A DNA stretch of 64,000 nucleotides from Chaenocephalus aceratus (GCA_023974075.1 JAMFTG010000188.1:62001-126000); one strand, 5' to 3'; positions 28,324 through 37,472 are shown, numbered from the stretch's first letter. The notes: a model not told the origin generated them from the sequence alone. Translations and numbers: made by a program.

Positions 28324-30120
28324 TTGAGTAATGATTTGGAAAATGATGTTCGCATCCAAAAACTCATTGAGTATGCTAAAATAAAGAATTCTATTACATA
28401 CGATGAGCTAAGCGATCTTCTTCCCGAAGACATGGTACAAGGGGATAGAATTGATAGTATTTTAGTACTTCTTGAGGCAAATAATATTCGTATAGAGGAT
28501 GTTCAGGTTGCACCTACTGATGCAGAAGAAGAAGTTGATACTGATGCAGTAGATGAGGTTCGTCTCGAGGATCAAGAGTATTCTGGATTTATAGGAAGTT
28601 CCTCTTCAAAAAATAGAAGACGACTTATACATTCTGATCTGGATGGAAGTATAGATGATCCAATTCGACTTTATTTAAGAGAGATAGGACGCGAAGGGCT
28701 TTTAAGTGCTGAAGATGAGGTTGTGCTTTCTAAACAAATGGAAGAGGGAGAAATTACGGTCACGAATACTATTCGTAATTCGGGTATGGCTATACGTAGT
28801 TTTTATGACCTTGCAAACCGAGCCTTCATGAAAAGGGAGGATCTAGAGGAACTTGAAAAACGAGAAGGGTGTACTGATATTGTCAGTGAAAGAAGGCGCT
28901 TAAATCAGTTTTATAGAGATTCTGTTAAGTCGCTTTATCCTGCGTTGAAAGATCATATAGAATTTAAGCGTAAAATTTTTGAGATGGATGGGAATGTCCT
29001 TGCCGATCCTGAATTGTCGGCAAGGCGCAAGTCTTTGCTGGAAAAGCTGGCAAAAGTTCCTATTCATCAAGAGGAAATTTTTTCTTTTTCAGATGATTTT
29101 TTGAATATTGCAAGGCGCATTCAAGAATCTCAAAAGAGAATAGCACAAATAGAAGAAGAGTTAAAAGTTGTAAATATGCGCGAGCTACGTCAATTAGGAA
29201 GAAAATTAGCAAGTTCTTCTGAGCGTAGTATTATTGAAAGTGATCTTGGCATGAGTAGTGATGAAATTAAGGAGCGGATACGACAGATTCAGCTTACAGA
29301 GAAGCAACTTACAGAGATTGAGTTTGAATATGAGCTTTCGTGTGAGGATATTCTTTCTAAAAGTGAAGAAATTGAGCGTGGAAAGAATTTGATGAAATCT
29401 ACGAAGGATCGTCTTACAGAAGCTAATTTACGACTTGTAGTCTCGATAGCTAAAAAATATACAAATCGTGGATTACACTTTTTTGATCTGGTACAAGAGG
29501 GCAATGTTGGCCTTATTAAGGCTGTAGAAAAATTTGAGTATCGTAAAGGCTATAAGTTTTCTACTTATGCAACTTGGTGGATTCGTCAAGCTATTACACG
29601 TAGTATCAGTGACCAGGCTAGGACAATTCGTATACCTGTTCATATGATTGAGCAAATTAATAAGGTTTCTCGTGAAAGTCGTCAGCTTATGCAAATTTTA
29701 GGTCGTGAGCCTAGTGATGAAGAAATTGCAGAGAGACTGGGTTGGACTCCTCAGCGTGTAAAGTCTGCAAAAAGTGTTGCACGTGAGCCTATTAGTTTAG
29801 AGGCGCCCGTTGGAGAAGAAGAAGATTCATCATTGGGAGATTTTATTGATGATAAGGATGCTGAAAATCCAGCCATACACACTTCTTTTCGTATTCTACA
29901 AGAAAAACTTCGTGAGGCTTTGGCGTCCCTCAACTCTAGAGAGAGAGAGGTTCTTAAAATGAGATATGGTCTTGAAGATGGATACTCCTTAACCCTAGAA
30001 GAGGTTGGCTTGTATTTTGACGTAACGCGTGAACGTATACGCCAGATAGAAGCCAAGGCTTTAAAACGCTTGAAACATCCACGCAGAAAATCTATTCTCA
30101 AAGATTTTATTGAAAATTAA
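28324..30120 (+). CDS. rpoD: RNA polymerase primary sigma factor
   Basis: The housekeeping sigma70. Region 1.1 (about 1-80) is acidic. Region 1.2 begins near [20 protein letters not shown], with a non-conserved insert to about 350. Region 2 holds [20 protein letters not shown] and the -10 recognition helix [20 protein letters not shown]. Region 3 follows, and region 4.2 ends with [20 protein letters not shown] and an [12 protein letters not shown] tail. The start is TTG at 28324, two bases after dnaG, so the two genes are coupled. Consensus-like TTGACA/TATAAT boxes in the window agree with its conserved region 2.4 and 4.2. Confidence 0.96.
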   Translation: MSNDLENDVRIQKLIEYAKIKNSITYDELSDLLPEDMVQGDRIDSILVLLEANNIRIEDVQVAPTDAEEEVDTDAVDEVRLEDQEYSGFIGSSSSKNRRRLIHSDLDGSIDDPIRLYLREIGREGLLSAEDEVVLSKQMEEGEITVTNTIRNSGMAIRSFYDLANRAFMKREDLEELEKREGCTDIVSERRRLNQFYRDSVKSLYPALKDHIEFKRKIFEMDGNVLADPELSARRKSLLEKLAKVPIHQEEIFSFSDDFLNIARRIQESQKRIAQIEEELKVVNMRELRQLGRKLASSSERSIIESDLGMSSDEIKERIRQIQLTEKQLTEIEFEYELSCEDILSKSEEIERGKNLMKSTKDRLTEANLRLVVSIAKKYTNRGLHFFDLVQEGNVGLIKAVEKFEYRKGYKFSTYATWWIRQAITRSISDQARTIRIPVHMIEQINKVSRESRQLMQILGREPSDEEIAERLGWTPQRVKSAKSVAREPISLEAPVGEEEDSSLGDFIDDKDAENPAIHTSFRILQEKLREALASLNSREREVLKMRYGLEDGYSLTLEEVGLYFDVTRERIRQIEAKALKRLKHPRRKSILKDFIEN

Positions 30121-30127
30121 CTCTTAA

Positions 30128-31030
30128 TTAATTTTTTGCCCGTAACACTCGATCTGTGCACAGGCTGGTTGCTGTGTCATGAGCATGTACAATCTTTTGA
30201 CATGCTTCGTAACTACGATTTATGGCAATCAGGTTAACCATTTCAGTGATTGCATTGACAGTAGATGCTTCTAAAAAACCTTGGAGGATCTGTGGACGAT
30301 TGCCATCTTGAACTTCCAAAGTTTTTGGCTCTCCTGAAGTCTCTGTTGCTGCCCACATACTATTACCTTGTTTCTTAAGATAGCGCTCAGCAGGTTGATT
30401 CATAATATCAAAAAAATGTACAATCTTTATGCGATCCAGTATTTCAGATTTTTCCCAACTATTTTCACTTTGACTTGTAAGTTGCATGGGGTCATTGTTA
30501 TCGTAAATGGAATTGTGCCAAACAGTTCCATCAGAGTCAACTTTGAAATTATGAAGCTTAGTTTTAATTGGTCCATTTTCGCCAAGAATAGGATAACCAT
30601 TCTTGGTCACTAAAAAACCCTCTTTTCCAAGAATGAAGCTACCATTTCGTGTATATCTTGTACCATACGGGGTTTCTATAACAAAGAATCCGAAAGATGT
30701 TCGACCATTTCCGCCACCAGCCAAAGCAAAATCAAAGTCATTTTCAGTATGCTTAAGACTACCTTGTTCAAATGAGGTAAAGGTTTCATTGGATTCCACA
30801 CCTGTACCTAACTTTCCGAGAATCGGGTGTGAACTTGCACTTCCTATAGGAAGATTCATAACATTTTTGTTGCTGATTCCATGAATTAGCATTTCAGGAA
30901 ATGATTTCGTGATAGCCATATCTTTTTTAAATCCGATAAGATCAACATTAGCCAGATTATTCGCAGCAACATCCATTCGGTATTCTATGCTTTGAAGACC
31001 ACTTGCCGCAGTATAGAGACCACGTATCAT
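30128..31030 (-). CDS. flgF: Flagellar basal-body rod/hook-type protein (FlgF/FlhO-like)
   Basis: An axial flagellar protein of the FlgF/FlgG class (called FlhO in several spirochaetes). The N-terminal rod motif is present as MIRGLYTAASGLQSIEYRMD followed by ANNLANVD, and the C-terminal rod/hook motif as EMVNLIAINRSYEACQKIVHA. The central part has the flagellar basal-body D1 fold (RYTRNGSFILGKEGFLVTKN). At 300 aa it is longer than a typical FlgG. It is convergent with rpoD, seven bases apart, and downstream of a SPOR-domain gene. FlgG-type paralogues are the alternative call. Confidence 0.88.
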   Translation of the reverse strand: MIRGLYTAASGLQSIEYRMDVAANNLANVDLIGFKKDMAITKSFPEMLIHGISNKNVMNLPIGSASSHPILGKLGTGVESNETFTSFEQGSLKHTENDFDFALAGGGNGRTSFGFFVIETPYGTRYTRNGSFILGKEGFLVTKNGYPILGENGPIKTKLHNFKVDSDGTVWHNSIYDNNDPMQLTSQSENSWEKSEILDRIKIVHFFDIMNQPAERYLKKQGNSMWAATETSGEPKTLEVQDGNRPQILQGFLEASTVNAITEMVNLIAINRSYEACQKIVHAHDTATSLCTDRVLRAKN

Positions 31031-31061
31031 ATTTTACCTCATTAGAAAAAAACTTTTTTTT

Positions 31062-31106
31062 GATGCTTTTGTCCTTTGATAAAGCTTATCCAACGACAAA
31101 AGCATC
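31062..31106 (-). terminator. 12-bp inverted repeat at the end of the SPOR gene
   Basis: GATGCTTTTGTC (31062-31073) and its perfect complement (31095-31106) enclose 21 bases that contain a smaller palindrome (GATAAAGCTTATC). The right arm covers the last codons of the SPOR gene. On the minus strand the stem is followed by A8-G-T7, so it may attenuate transcription into flgF. Confidence 0.45.
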
Positions 31107-31988
31107 ACCGGAAAATATTGGATAAGATCCTTTAAAGTACTGAACAAAATTTAAAGCCTCCTTTTTACTTGGCCAGGCACCTACTTTCAGGCGATATACA
31201 TATTTATTATCAAGATGATAAATTTCAATGTTCCCTGAAACACCAAGCTCCTTTAGCAATCTTTGCGATTTTTTTGCACGTCCGAGAGAGGAGTAACTAC
31301 CAACCTGGATCCAGTAGTAGCTTGAGCCAGTAGGGTTTGATGGGCTAGTTCTTGGAATATTGCTTAATGTACGATGAGAATAGTCTGTATTATGTTTAGG
31401 AGCTGAGGGAGGATCATTTTTTGTTATCTTTTGTTGATTGTTTCCAGATCTCTTGGGATATAATGTGGTTTTTAAACTCTTTTTGGGAGATAAGGATCCA
31501 ACATTATTGTTATTTAGAATTGTAGTGTTTGTATTCGATTTTACTTTTTCATTTGATTGGTAAGTAAAATTGGAAGAGACTTCAGGTATGTTTTTCATTG
31601 ACGAGGAGCTATTAAAATCCTCATTTTGAATCTTAATAGGTGTAGAAACCTTTTCTGGTGGGGTAATGTATCTCAAAGAAAAGTCTTCTAGGGCAGACGA
31701 GGAGATTTTATTAAGATCCTTATTTTGGATCTCCAGAGGTGGTGTAGAAATTTTATCTGATGGGACAATGTGTTGGACAGAAAAGTTATCTAGGGAATCG
31801 GTAGAATGAGGCAAGCTCTGTGGCTGAGGATCTTGATAATAATTATTACTGGTGTCTTCATTTTGAACCCCGAACCAGCGTTGGCCAATGACGGACGCTG
31901 GTGAAAAAATGAGAAAACCACTCAAGGCAGCTAACCCAAAAACCATGAGACCAGATCCCAGAATAACAAAGACGTGACTACGTTCCAT
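31086..31988 (-). CDS. SPOR-domain membrane protein
   Basis: A single-pass membrane protein. Residues about 7-29 form a transmembrane helix (VFVILGSGLMVFGLAALSGF). Residues 35-215 are a low-complexity Ser/Asn/Pro linker with two diverged internal repeats (PSDKISTPPLEIQNKDLNK and PPEKVSTPIKIQNEDFNS). The C-terminal SPOR domain (about 222-298: YWIQVGSYSSLGRAKKSQRL, YRLKVGAWPSKKEALNFVQY) binds denuded peptidoglycan at septa or other remodelling sites. It lies between coaE and flgF on the same strand. It is probably envelope or division related; the exact partner is unknown. Confidence 0.88.
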   Translation of the reverse strand: MERSHVFVILGSGLMVFGLAALSGFLIFSPASVIGQRWFGVQNEDTSNNYYQDPQPQSLPHSTDSLDNFSVQHIVPSDKISTPPLEIQNKDLNKISSSALEDFSLRYITPPEKVSTPIKIQNEDFNSSSSMKNIPEVSSNFTYQSNEKVKSNTNTTILNNNNVGSLSPKKSLKTTLYPKRSGNNQQKITKNDPPSAPKHNTDYSHRTLSNIPRTSPSNPTGSSYYWIQVGSYSSLGRAKKSQRLLKELGVSGNIEIYHLDNKYVYRLKVGAWPSKKEALNFVQYFKGSYPIFSGDAFVVG

Positions 31989-31995
31989 AATTCGA

Positions 31996-32589
31996 CTAAT
32001 CCGCTGACTTGAATCCCAAAATTTTTACTACAAGGGACACTTGGCGCTCAAGTAAAAAAATACTTTTCACGTTACTCACTACGTAAATATCGACTTTTTG
32101 TGAAAAAAGTTTAGAAGAAAATTTTCTTTGTGACCACATTCGCTTAAGGGTAAAAAATAATCCTCTTCGATCTCTCGAGAAACTGCGAAAAAGTCGTTTC
32201 CAAAAATGGGATTTAACCCAGATGACGGGATTAAGTTCTGGAATAGTAAAGTAAGGTAAAAGTGCTGCATTGAGAACTACGTTGTCATTTTTTGAATAGT
32301 TAGTTAAGAGTTTTCGTATTTTTTCTACAATGTGGGGATGTGTAATAGTATTTAAAATTTTGAGATAATGAGGTTTAGAAAAAACGAGATTTCCTAATTT
32401 TTTGCGATCAATGTAACCTATTTCATCAAGAATTGCATCTCCGAAAGCTTGACGGATTTCAAGACATTTTTCATTAAGAATTTCCCATCCTATTGTGTCT
32501 ACATGAATAATATGTGCTCCATACCTTTCAAGTAGCATACAAACAAGATCTTTCCCCGAACATGTTTTTCCTGTAACACCAATGATCAT
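31996..32589 (-). CDS. coaE: Dephospho-CoA kinase
   Basis: CoaE phosphorylates dephospho-CoA in the last step of coenzyme A synthesis. The P-loop is GVTGKTCSGKDLVC (residues about 4-17), followed by HVDTIGWEILN (about 29; the usual DAD-type motif is VD here), FGDAILDEIGYIDRKKLGNLVF (cited by position, about 49-70) and a THPHI motif (about 82). At 197 aa it matches the family. Seven bases separate it from the SPOR gene. Parts of the lid region (about 110-160) are unusual (DRRGLFFTLKRMWSQRKFSS), but the assignment is secure. Confidence 0.88.
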   Translation of the reverse strand: MIIGVTGKTCSGKDLVCMLLERYGAHIIHVDTIGWEILNEKCLEIRQAFGDAILDEIGYIDRKKLGNLVFSKPHYLKILNTITHPHIVEKIRKLLTNYSKNDNVVLNAALLPYFTIPELNPVIWVKSHFWKRLFRSFSRDRRGLFFTLKRMWSQRKFSSKLFSQKVDIYVVSNVKSIFLLERQVSLVVKILGFKSAD

Positions 32590-32619
32590 GATCTAAAGTA
32601 GTTATCGGATTTTTTTTTC

Positions 32620-32648
32620 TTGACATAAATTTTTTTTAGATTTAAAGT
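32620..32648 (+). promoter_or_regulatory. Promoter for the tRNA-Ser pair
   Basis: TTGACA (32620-32625), a 17-base AT-rich spacer and TAAAGT (32643-32648) lie 38 bases before the first tRNA-Ser. Confidence 0.5.
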
Positions 32649-32686
32649 CATCTTTATCTTGATTGTAAAAAAAATTGAAGAATTTT

Positions 32687-32776
32687 GGAGAGATGTCCGA
32701 GTGGTCTAAGGTGGCAGCCTCGAAATCTGTTGAGCCGTGATATGCGGTTCCGAGGGTTCGAATCCCTCTCTCTCCG
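32687..32776 (+). tRNA. tRNA-Ser (anticodon CGA)
   Basis: A class II tRNA with a long variable arm. The acceptor GGAGAGA pairs with TCTCTCC, with discriminator G. The anticodon loop CTCGAAA gives CGA. The anticodon stem has one weak position. The T arm is GAGGGTTCGAATCCCTC. CCA is not encoded. Confidence 0.93.
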
Positions 32777-32894
32777 ATAATTTTTTGTTCTAACAGGTTG
32801 TGTATAACACAGGAAACTTGGTTTTTGATTACAGTAGCAAAATATGGCTTCTTTCTTGCTAGAATGTACTATTTTATGCTAGGGTGTATTTTGT

Positions 32895-32951
32895 GGAGAG
32901 ATGACCGAGTGGCTTAAGGTACACGCTTGGAAAGCGTGCGTACCCTAACAG

Positions 32952-32982
<31 letters not shown>

Positions 32983-32984
32983 CA
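32895..32984 (+). tRNA. tRNA-Ser (anticodon GGA)
   Basis: A class II tRNA. The acceptor GGAGAGA/TCTCTCC is perfect, with discriminator G, and CCA is encoded (32982-32984). The anticodon stem CACGC/GCGTG encloses TTGGAAA, giving anticodon GGA. The T arm is GGGGGTTCGAATCCCCC. Confidence 0.95.
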
Positions 32985-33349
32985 ATAAAGCTCTTTATTA
33001 GGTAAAAATGTATAGTGTTCCTATTTTAAGGTATCTTCTTTAATTGTTCAATTTATACGTTTATATTTCTGTTTGTTTATGGATAGTTAATTTGTATTGA
33101 AGAAGTATTCGATTTTATGACTTCAAATATAATTACGGTCAAAGGTATGGGAAAAGTAGGTATATTTAGACTTTCTGAATTGGGTACTATTATGGTTATG
33201 ATAGGTAGAATTTATAGAGTAATATAACTTTATTCAGGCTTGCCTTCCAAATTTAACGTCGAAAAACTTAAAATATCCAATTTATTCGTTCTCAATGCAT
33301 TGATTTTCCTACAGTAATGAGGGAGTAGTTTACAATCTATAAAAGATTC
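32985..33349. other. Non-coding AT-rich stretch after tRNA-Ser
   Basis: I see no gene, RNA or clear repeat here. The sequence is AT-rich with stop codons in all frames. It leads into an eroded IS5-family relic. Confidence 0.5.
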
Positions 33350-33945
33350 GTCCCTGGTTACAACACAAGGGTTGGGATCATTTATTTGAAATACTTCAGA
33401 AAAATAATATGATTGGCGTACAGCTGAAGTGTTTTGAATTGAAGAATATTTTTATTAAAGTTCATACTGATACGACAGCTATATCAAAAAAAGTGGAGTA
33501 CAATTCATTGGGAAATCCAGGTTCATGAGTATAGCAAAAAATTATATACTTTCCCAAAATGATAGAAATTTATTGAACTTTAGTATCTAAACAGGCAATA
33601 CTTATGATGCAGTGTAAGATCGTTTTTTGTTATCTAATTTACAAGATTGGGATACTAACTTATGAGAAGTAATTTTTATTATAAACAGGGTGTATCTGAA
33701 AGAAAATATGCGTGGTATTGCTCTTTTTATGGGATTTAAGCTTTTTGTATCTCCAAAATTAAATCCTTTAATCCTATAGTTCTACGGATAGAAAAATTTA
33801 TAAAAAGCGAAACTGTTTGAATATTTGTTCCGTAGAGTAAAAAGCTTTTGCTGTATATTTCCTAGATGTGAAAAACTCGATATTATGTTCAAAACTTTGT
33901 CTTGCCATTGAGTTTATTATACTCATAATTAGTGTTCACACTTTC
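33350..33945 (+). mobile_element. Eroded IS5-family relic (plus orientation)
   Basis: Stretches match the better-preserved IS5-family copy at 37659-38481 in order. Examples are GATCATTTATTTGAAATAC (compare GATCGTTTATTTGAAATTT), AAAGTTCAT near the second ORF start, TTTCCCAAAATGATAGAAAT and AAACTCGATATTATGTTCAA, ending near TAATTAGTGTTCACAC, which recalls the terminal repeat. Many stops and indels make it non-functional. The left end is not resolved. Confidence 0.7.
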
Positions 33946-34079
33946 TAAATCCTTGGATTATGTATCTTTACAAATTTTTTTTGAATCATAGCCTTGATTT
34001 GGTGAAAAGGTTTTTTGAAGCAGGGAAATCCTCTATTATTTATTGAGAAATGGTATACTTACTAATTTTTTCTTTGAGT

Positions 34080-34318
34080 CAATTCTAAATAATAGGTTTT
34101 CTATTTTTATCAATTATGATACATATTTTGAATTTTAATTCGTCTTTGCTAGATTTTAATATTACTAGACTCCTTTTTGAATAGAGAAGTAGTTTTATGA
34201 GCTTTAATATGAGTAAAGTCCATTTGTAATTGTTAAAAAATATTGTGAATATCACCTTATATAAGATATAAAGAATTTCGTTGATAATGATGATGTCCAA
34301 CTGTTTTTTGTTCGATAC
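34080..34318 (-). mobile_element. Possible relic of the second IS5-type element
   Basis: The segment TGAGCTTTAATATGAGTAAAG followed by CCATTTGTAATTGTT resembles the transposase region of the elements at 36395-37293 and 47395-48305 (GTGCCTTAATATGGGTCGAA, then CAATTTGTAATTGTT). The similarity is partial and eroded, so this is a weak call. Confidence 0.35.
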
Positions 34319-34322
34319 CTAG

Positions 34323-35146
34323 GGCGTGTTCACGCTATTAACAATATAATGAGTACAAAATGAATATAGGTTTTGAACATGATATCGAGTTTGTCGAATC
34401 TGCAAAATATACGCCTAAATCCTTTTAATCTTCGAAATAATCGTTCAATTTCATTTCGTTTTTTATAGGTTTTTCTATTATACTTCCAAGGGTTTAAACA
34501 GGTTTAATTTTGGAGGAACAACGGGGTTAAACTCCAGATTAATAGCTGTTTTTCGTGTATTTTCGTCTTCATAAGCACGATCCATAACAAGCGGTATGCC
34601 CTTTAATTTTCCGTTAAAAGTTTGTAAATGAGATAACAAAATACAACCTTCTCCTGCGTCATTTTTATTTCCCGCTGAGAGGCTAAAATTTAAGGCATTT
34701 CGATCATTTTGGGCAACCAAATGAATTTTTGTTGTCCATCCCCCACGCGATTTTCCGATGGATTGCGGGCCGTTTTTTTTAATGCACCAGTTCCGTCAGG
34801 ATGGACTTTTATAAAAGTACTATCCAATCCGAGACATTTGACTTTGATATGGATCATGTTATTTTTTTGCAAGACTTCAAATAAACGATCCAAAACCTTA
34901 TTCTTTGCCCAACCGACTTATTCGCATGTAAATTGTATGCCAATTTCCAAATTCCTTGGGTAAACAGCGCCATTTACAGCCATTTTCTACAATATATAAA
35001 ATTGCGTTAATCAAGGTAAAATTTGATATTTTGACATTTCCACGCTGAACAGGAAGATAAGGATGAATTATATTATACTGTTCTAAACTTAAACTTTTCA
35101 TTTATAAAGTATAACACAATTTTATAATTAATAGCGTGAACACGCC
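34323..35146 (-). mobile_element. IS5-family (IS427-like) element, copy 1, defective
   Basis: An 824-bp element with inverted ends GGCGTGTTCACGCT...AGCGTGAACACGCC, flanked on both sides by CTAG (34319-34322 and 35147-35150), which is the likely target duplication. The transposase is read on the minus strand in pieces: MKSLSLEQYNIIHPYLPVQR (from 35101), then FEVLQKNNMIHIKVKCLGLD, then GGWTTKIHLVAQNDRNALNF-type sequence. The junction between first and second ORF is an A8 run, as expected for programmed -1 frameshifting in this group. Extra single-base insertions (near 34910 and 34497) break this copy. It shares about all of its length with the copy at 37659-38481. Confidence 0.88.
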
Positions 35147-35151
35147 CTAGG

Positions 35152-36164
35152 TGTAAGGTTTCAAAGTGTGATGTACGAAAAAAGTATAGTTTGAGCTTGA
35201 AAGAAAAGGAGAAATTATGGGACAAATATTACACAGCTGCGCCAGAACGACGAAGGAGATTCGTTTGCAAATACAGCGGAGTAAAGAAAGCATAACAGAG
35301 TTATCAAAATATTTTCATTTGAATAGAAATACTGTTCGAAAATGGAAAAATAGGGATTATACGGATGACGCAACAATGGGTCCTAAAAATCCACATTCTA
35401 CGGTATTAACTATTAAAGAAGAGCAAATGATTGTAAGGTTTCGTAAAAGTACTTTATTGCCTTTGGATGAATGTTTGTATGCACTAAAATCATACCAAAA
35501 CTTACGCGTTCATCTTTATATCGTTGTTTGAAACGTCATAGTATTAATCGTTTACAAAGTTTAGATGATGATCAAGATAAACCTGAAAAGAAGGTATTCA
35601 AGACGTATTCACCTGGTTATTTTCATATTGATATTACAGAAATTGCTACACAAGAAGGTAAATCACAGCTTTTTGTAGCTATTGATCGTAGCACTAAACT
35701 GACTTATGCTCAATCTTATAATAACAAGGAAAAATCCACTGCCAAAGAGTTTTTACTAGAACTCATAGCTTTTGTTCCTTATAAAATCCACACTATTCTT
35801 ACTGATAATGGAATCCAGTTTACGAATCGAAAGCAGGATAAATATGCTTTTATGCATATTTTTGATCGTGTCTGTTTACAACATAATATTGAACATCGTC
35901 TAACCAAGGTTAATCATCCTTGGACTAATGGACAGGTGGAAAGAATGAATAGGATCATAAAACAAGCAACCATAAAATGCTATCATTACATATCTCATCA
36001 ACAGTTTAAAGAACATTGTAATCTCTTTCTGAATGCTTACAATTTTGCTAAACGTTTGAAAACTCTCAATGGTTTAACTCCCTATGAAAAAATTGTTCAT
36101 TTTTTCAAGATGGATCCACAATGTTTTATCAAAAATCCCAGATACCTTACTCTGAAACCTAACA
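35152..36164 (+). mobile_element. IS481-like element, copy 1
   Basis: A 1013-bp element. The ends TGTAAGGTTTCAAAGT and (complement of) TGTTAGGTTTCAGAGT are imperfect inverted repeats. It is flanked on both sides by CCTAGG (35146-35151 and 36165-36170), a 6-bp target duplication that overlaps the CTAG at the end of the adjacent IS5-family copy. It encodes an HTH ORF and an integrase-core ORF in the -1 frame. A second copy of identical length lies at 40550-41562 in the opposite orientation. Confidence 0.88.
35217..35531 (+). CDS. IS481-like transposase, N-terminal HTH frame (orfA)
   Basis: The first 104 aa of the transposase. A helix-turn-helix region (ITELSKYFHLNRNTVRKWKN, about 27-46) is followed by the conserved LPLDECLYAL stretch that leads into the catalytic part in IS481 enzymes. 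A good AAAGGAG ribosome binding site precedes the ATG. After codon AAA at 35487-35489 the frame drifts into non-homologous sequence and stops. A -1 slip at that A4 run restores the family sequence (ALK-IIPKLTRSS). The identical break occurs in the second copy. Confidence 0.8.
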   Translation: MGQILHSCARTTKEIRLQIQRSKESITELSKYFHLNRNTVRKWKNRDYTDDATMGPKNPHSTVLTIKEEQMIVRFRKSTLLPLDECLYALKSYQNLRVHLYIVV

Positions 36165-36169
36165 CCTAG
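35471..36169 (+). CDS. IS481-like transposase, integrase core (orfB)
   Basis: The rve/DDE catalytic domain in the -1 frame. It contains the first Asp in YFHIDITEIATQEGK (about 54), FVAIDRSTKLTY, the second Asp in TILTDNGIQFT (about 116) and the third acidic residue in NHPWTNGQVERMNRIIKQAT (about 165). The C-terminal part (LNAYNFAKRLKTLNGLTPYE) is typical. It overlaps orfA by 61 bases and is probably expressed as a fusion of about 317 aa by frameshifting. The stop codon TAG is supplied by the flanking CCTAGG rather than by the element itself. Confidence 0.85.
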   Translation: MFVCTKIIPKLTRSSLYRCLKRHSINRLQSLDDDQDKPEKKVFKTYSPGYFHIDITEIATQEGKSQLFVAIDRSTKLTYAQSYNNKEKSTAKEFLLELIAFVPYKIHTILTDNGIQFTNRKQDKYAFMHIFDRVCLQHNIEHRLTKVNHPWTNGQVERMNRIIKQATIKCYHYISHQQFKEHCNLFLNAYNFAKRLKTLNGLTPYEKIVHFFKMDPQCFIKNPRYLTLKPNT

Positions 36170-36215
36170 GGGCTGCTGTTGTATGGATATGAAAAAAATT
36201 ATTGGATATATTTAT

Positions 36216-36394
36216 TAATCAAATTATCAATGGCGTATGATGGATGTTAAGTTAGATTACAGTACATTTTTATACATCAAGGGGAACAAAGGAGAAAATT
36301 AGAATACAGATCGAAAAAACCTATTCAATTTTTGGAAACAAGATTTTTTTGTATTTTTTTAATTATGCATAATGAATGAACTTTAAAATGATTA
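36216..36394. repeat. 179-bp direct repeat, left copy
   Basis: This segment recurs at 37294-37472 with only two mismatches that I can see. The two copies abut the two ends of the intervening IS exactly. The repeat begins TAATCAA and ends TGATTA, which are short inverted ends. No ORF is seen in it. Confidence 0.85.
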
Positions 36395-37293
36395 GGGTCA
36401 GGACCTCTTATTGCACTTAGTTATTACAGGTAAAAAATGACAAGTACAGCAATTAATACAGTTGAATAAAACGTATGAATACATCGATCATAACGTGTTG
36501 AAACACGCCTCCAGTCTTTTATACGACTGAACATATTTTCTATTTTATGGCGATTTTTATACAGTTTTTTATCATAGATGATTCTCTTTTTTTCTGTTTT
36601 TTCTTGGAGGGATGCAGGATGTAATATTTCTCAACTTTAGAGATTCTCGAAATTTATTGGAATCATACCCCTTGTCCCCTAAAAGTACTTCTGAGGCGGG
36701 TAAATGTTCTATTATCCTCTCAGAAACCGTATAATCGCTAACATTTCCTGCGGTAATTTCTAAAAAAATAGGTCTGACATGTCCATCAGTTACAGCGTGG
36801 ATTTTAGAATTTAACCCGCCTGTTGTGCGTCCAAGGGCATCATCTTGATCCCTTTTTTAACAGCGATGCTGCTGTTCAGTGTGCCTTAATATGGGTCGAA
36901 TCAATTTGTAATTGTTCAGGAATTTCTTAAAGTAAAACAAGACTATTAAAAATTTTTTGAAAAACTCCCATTTTACTCCAATTAATAAAACGATTATAAA
37001 GAGTTTTATAAGGACCATACTTTTTAGGTGCATCACACCAGCGCAGTCCATTCTTCAAAACATAAATAATTCCACTGATTACACACCTATCATCGACATG
37101 TTTAAATCCTCGACTTTTTTGAAAATATACTCGAATTTTGTCTATTTGTTCTTCTGTAAGACAGTAAATCCTCTTTTTTTAATAAATTTCAATACAAATC
37201 ACAAAAAAGAATTTTAGTCAAAATTAGTATAATTGAGCAATATCATGCAGTTCAATTTCCTCTTTAAACATTTTTAATAAGAGGTCCTGCCCC
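36395..37293 (-). mobile_element. Second IS5-family element, copy 1, degraded
   Basis: An 899-bp element with inverted ends GGGTCAGGACCTCTTA...TAAGAGGTCCTGCCCC and TA on each side. Minus-strand remnants match IS5-family transposase: CAGVMHLKSMVLIK is the shifted reading of a GLRWCDAPKKYGPYKTLYNR-type motif, and the LQIDSTHIKAHRTAASLLKKG region corresponds to 36840-36930. Several indels break the ORF. The copy at 47395-48305 is closely related. Confidence 0.78.
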
Positions 37294-37472
37294 TAATCAA
37301 CTTATCAATGGCGTATGATGGATGTTAAGTTAGATTACAGTACATTTTTATACATCAAGGGGAACAAAGGAGAAAATTAGAATACAGATCGAAAAAACCT
37401 ATTCAATTTTTGGAAACAAGCTTTTTTTGTATTTTTTTAATTATGCATAATGAATGAACTTTAAAATGATTA
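37294..37472. repeat. 179-bp direct repeat, right copy
   Basis: Near-identical to 36216-36394, in the same orientation, starting at the first base after the IS right end. Confidence 0.85.

Noticed and set aside
33121..34300. Possible small host genes between tRNA-Ser and the first full IS
   Set aside because: The only longer frames align with eroded IS sequence or are AT-rich low-complexity frames.
36857..37217. Short ORFs in and opposite the type-2 IS
   Set aside because: They are shifted or antisense readings of the degraded transposase.
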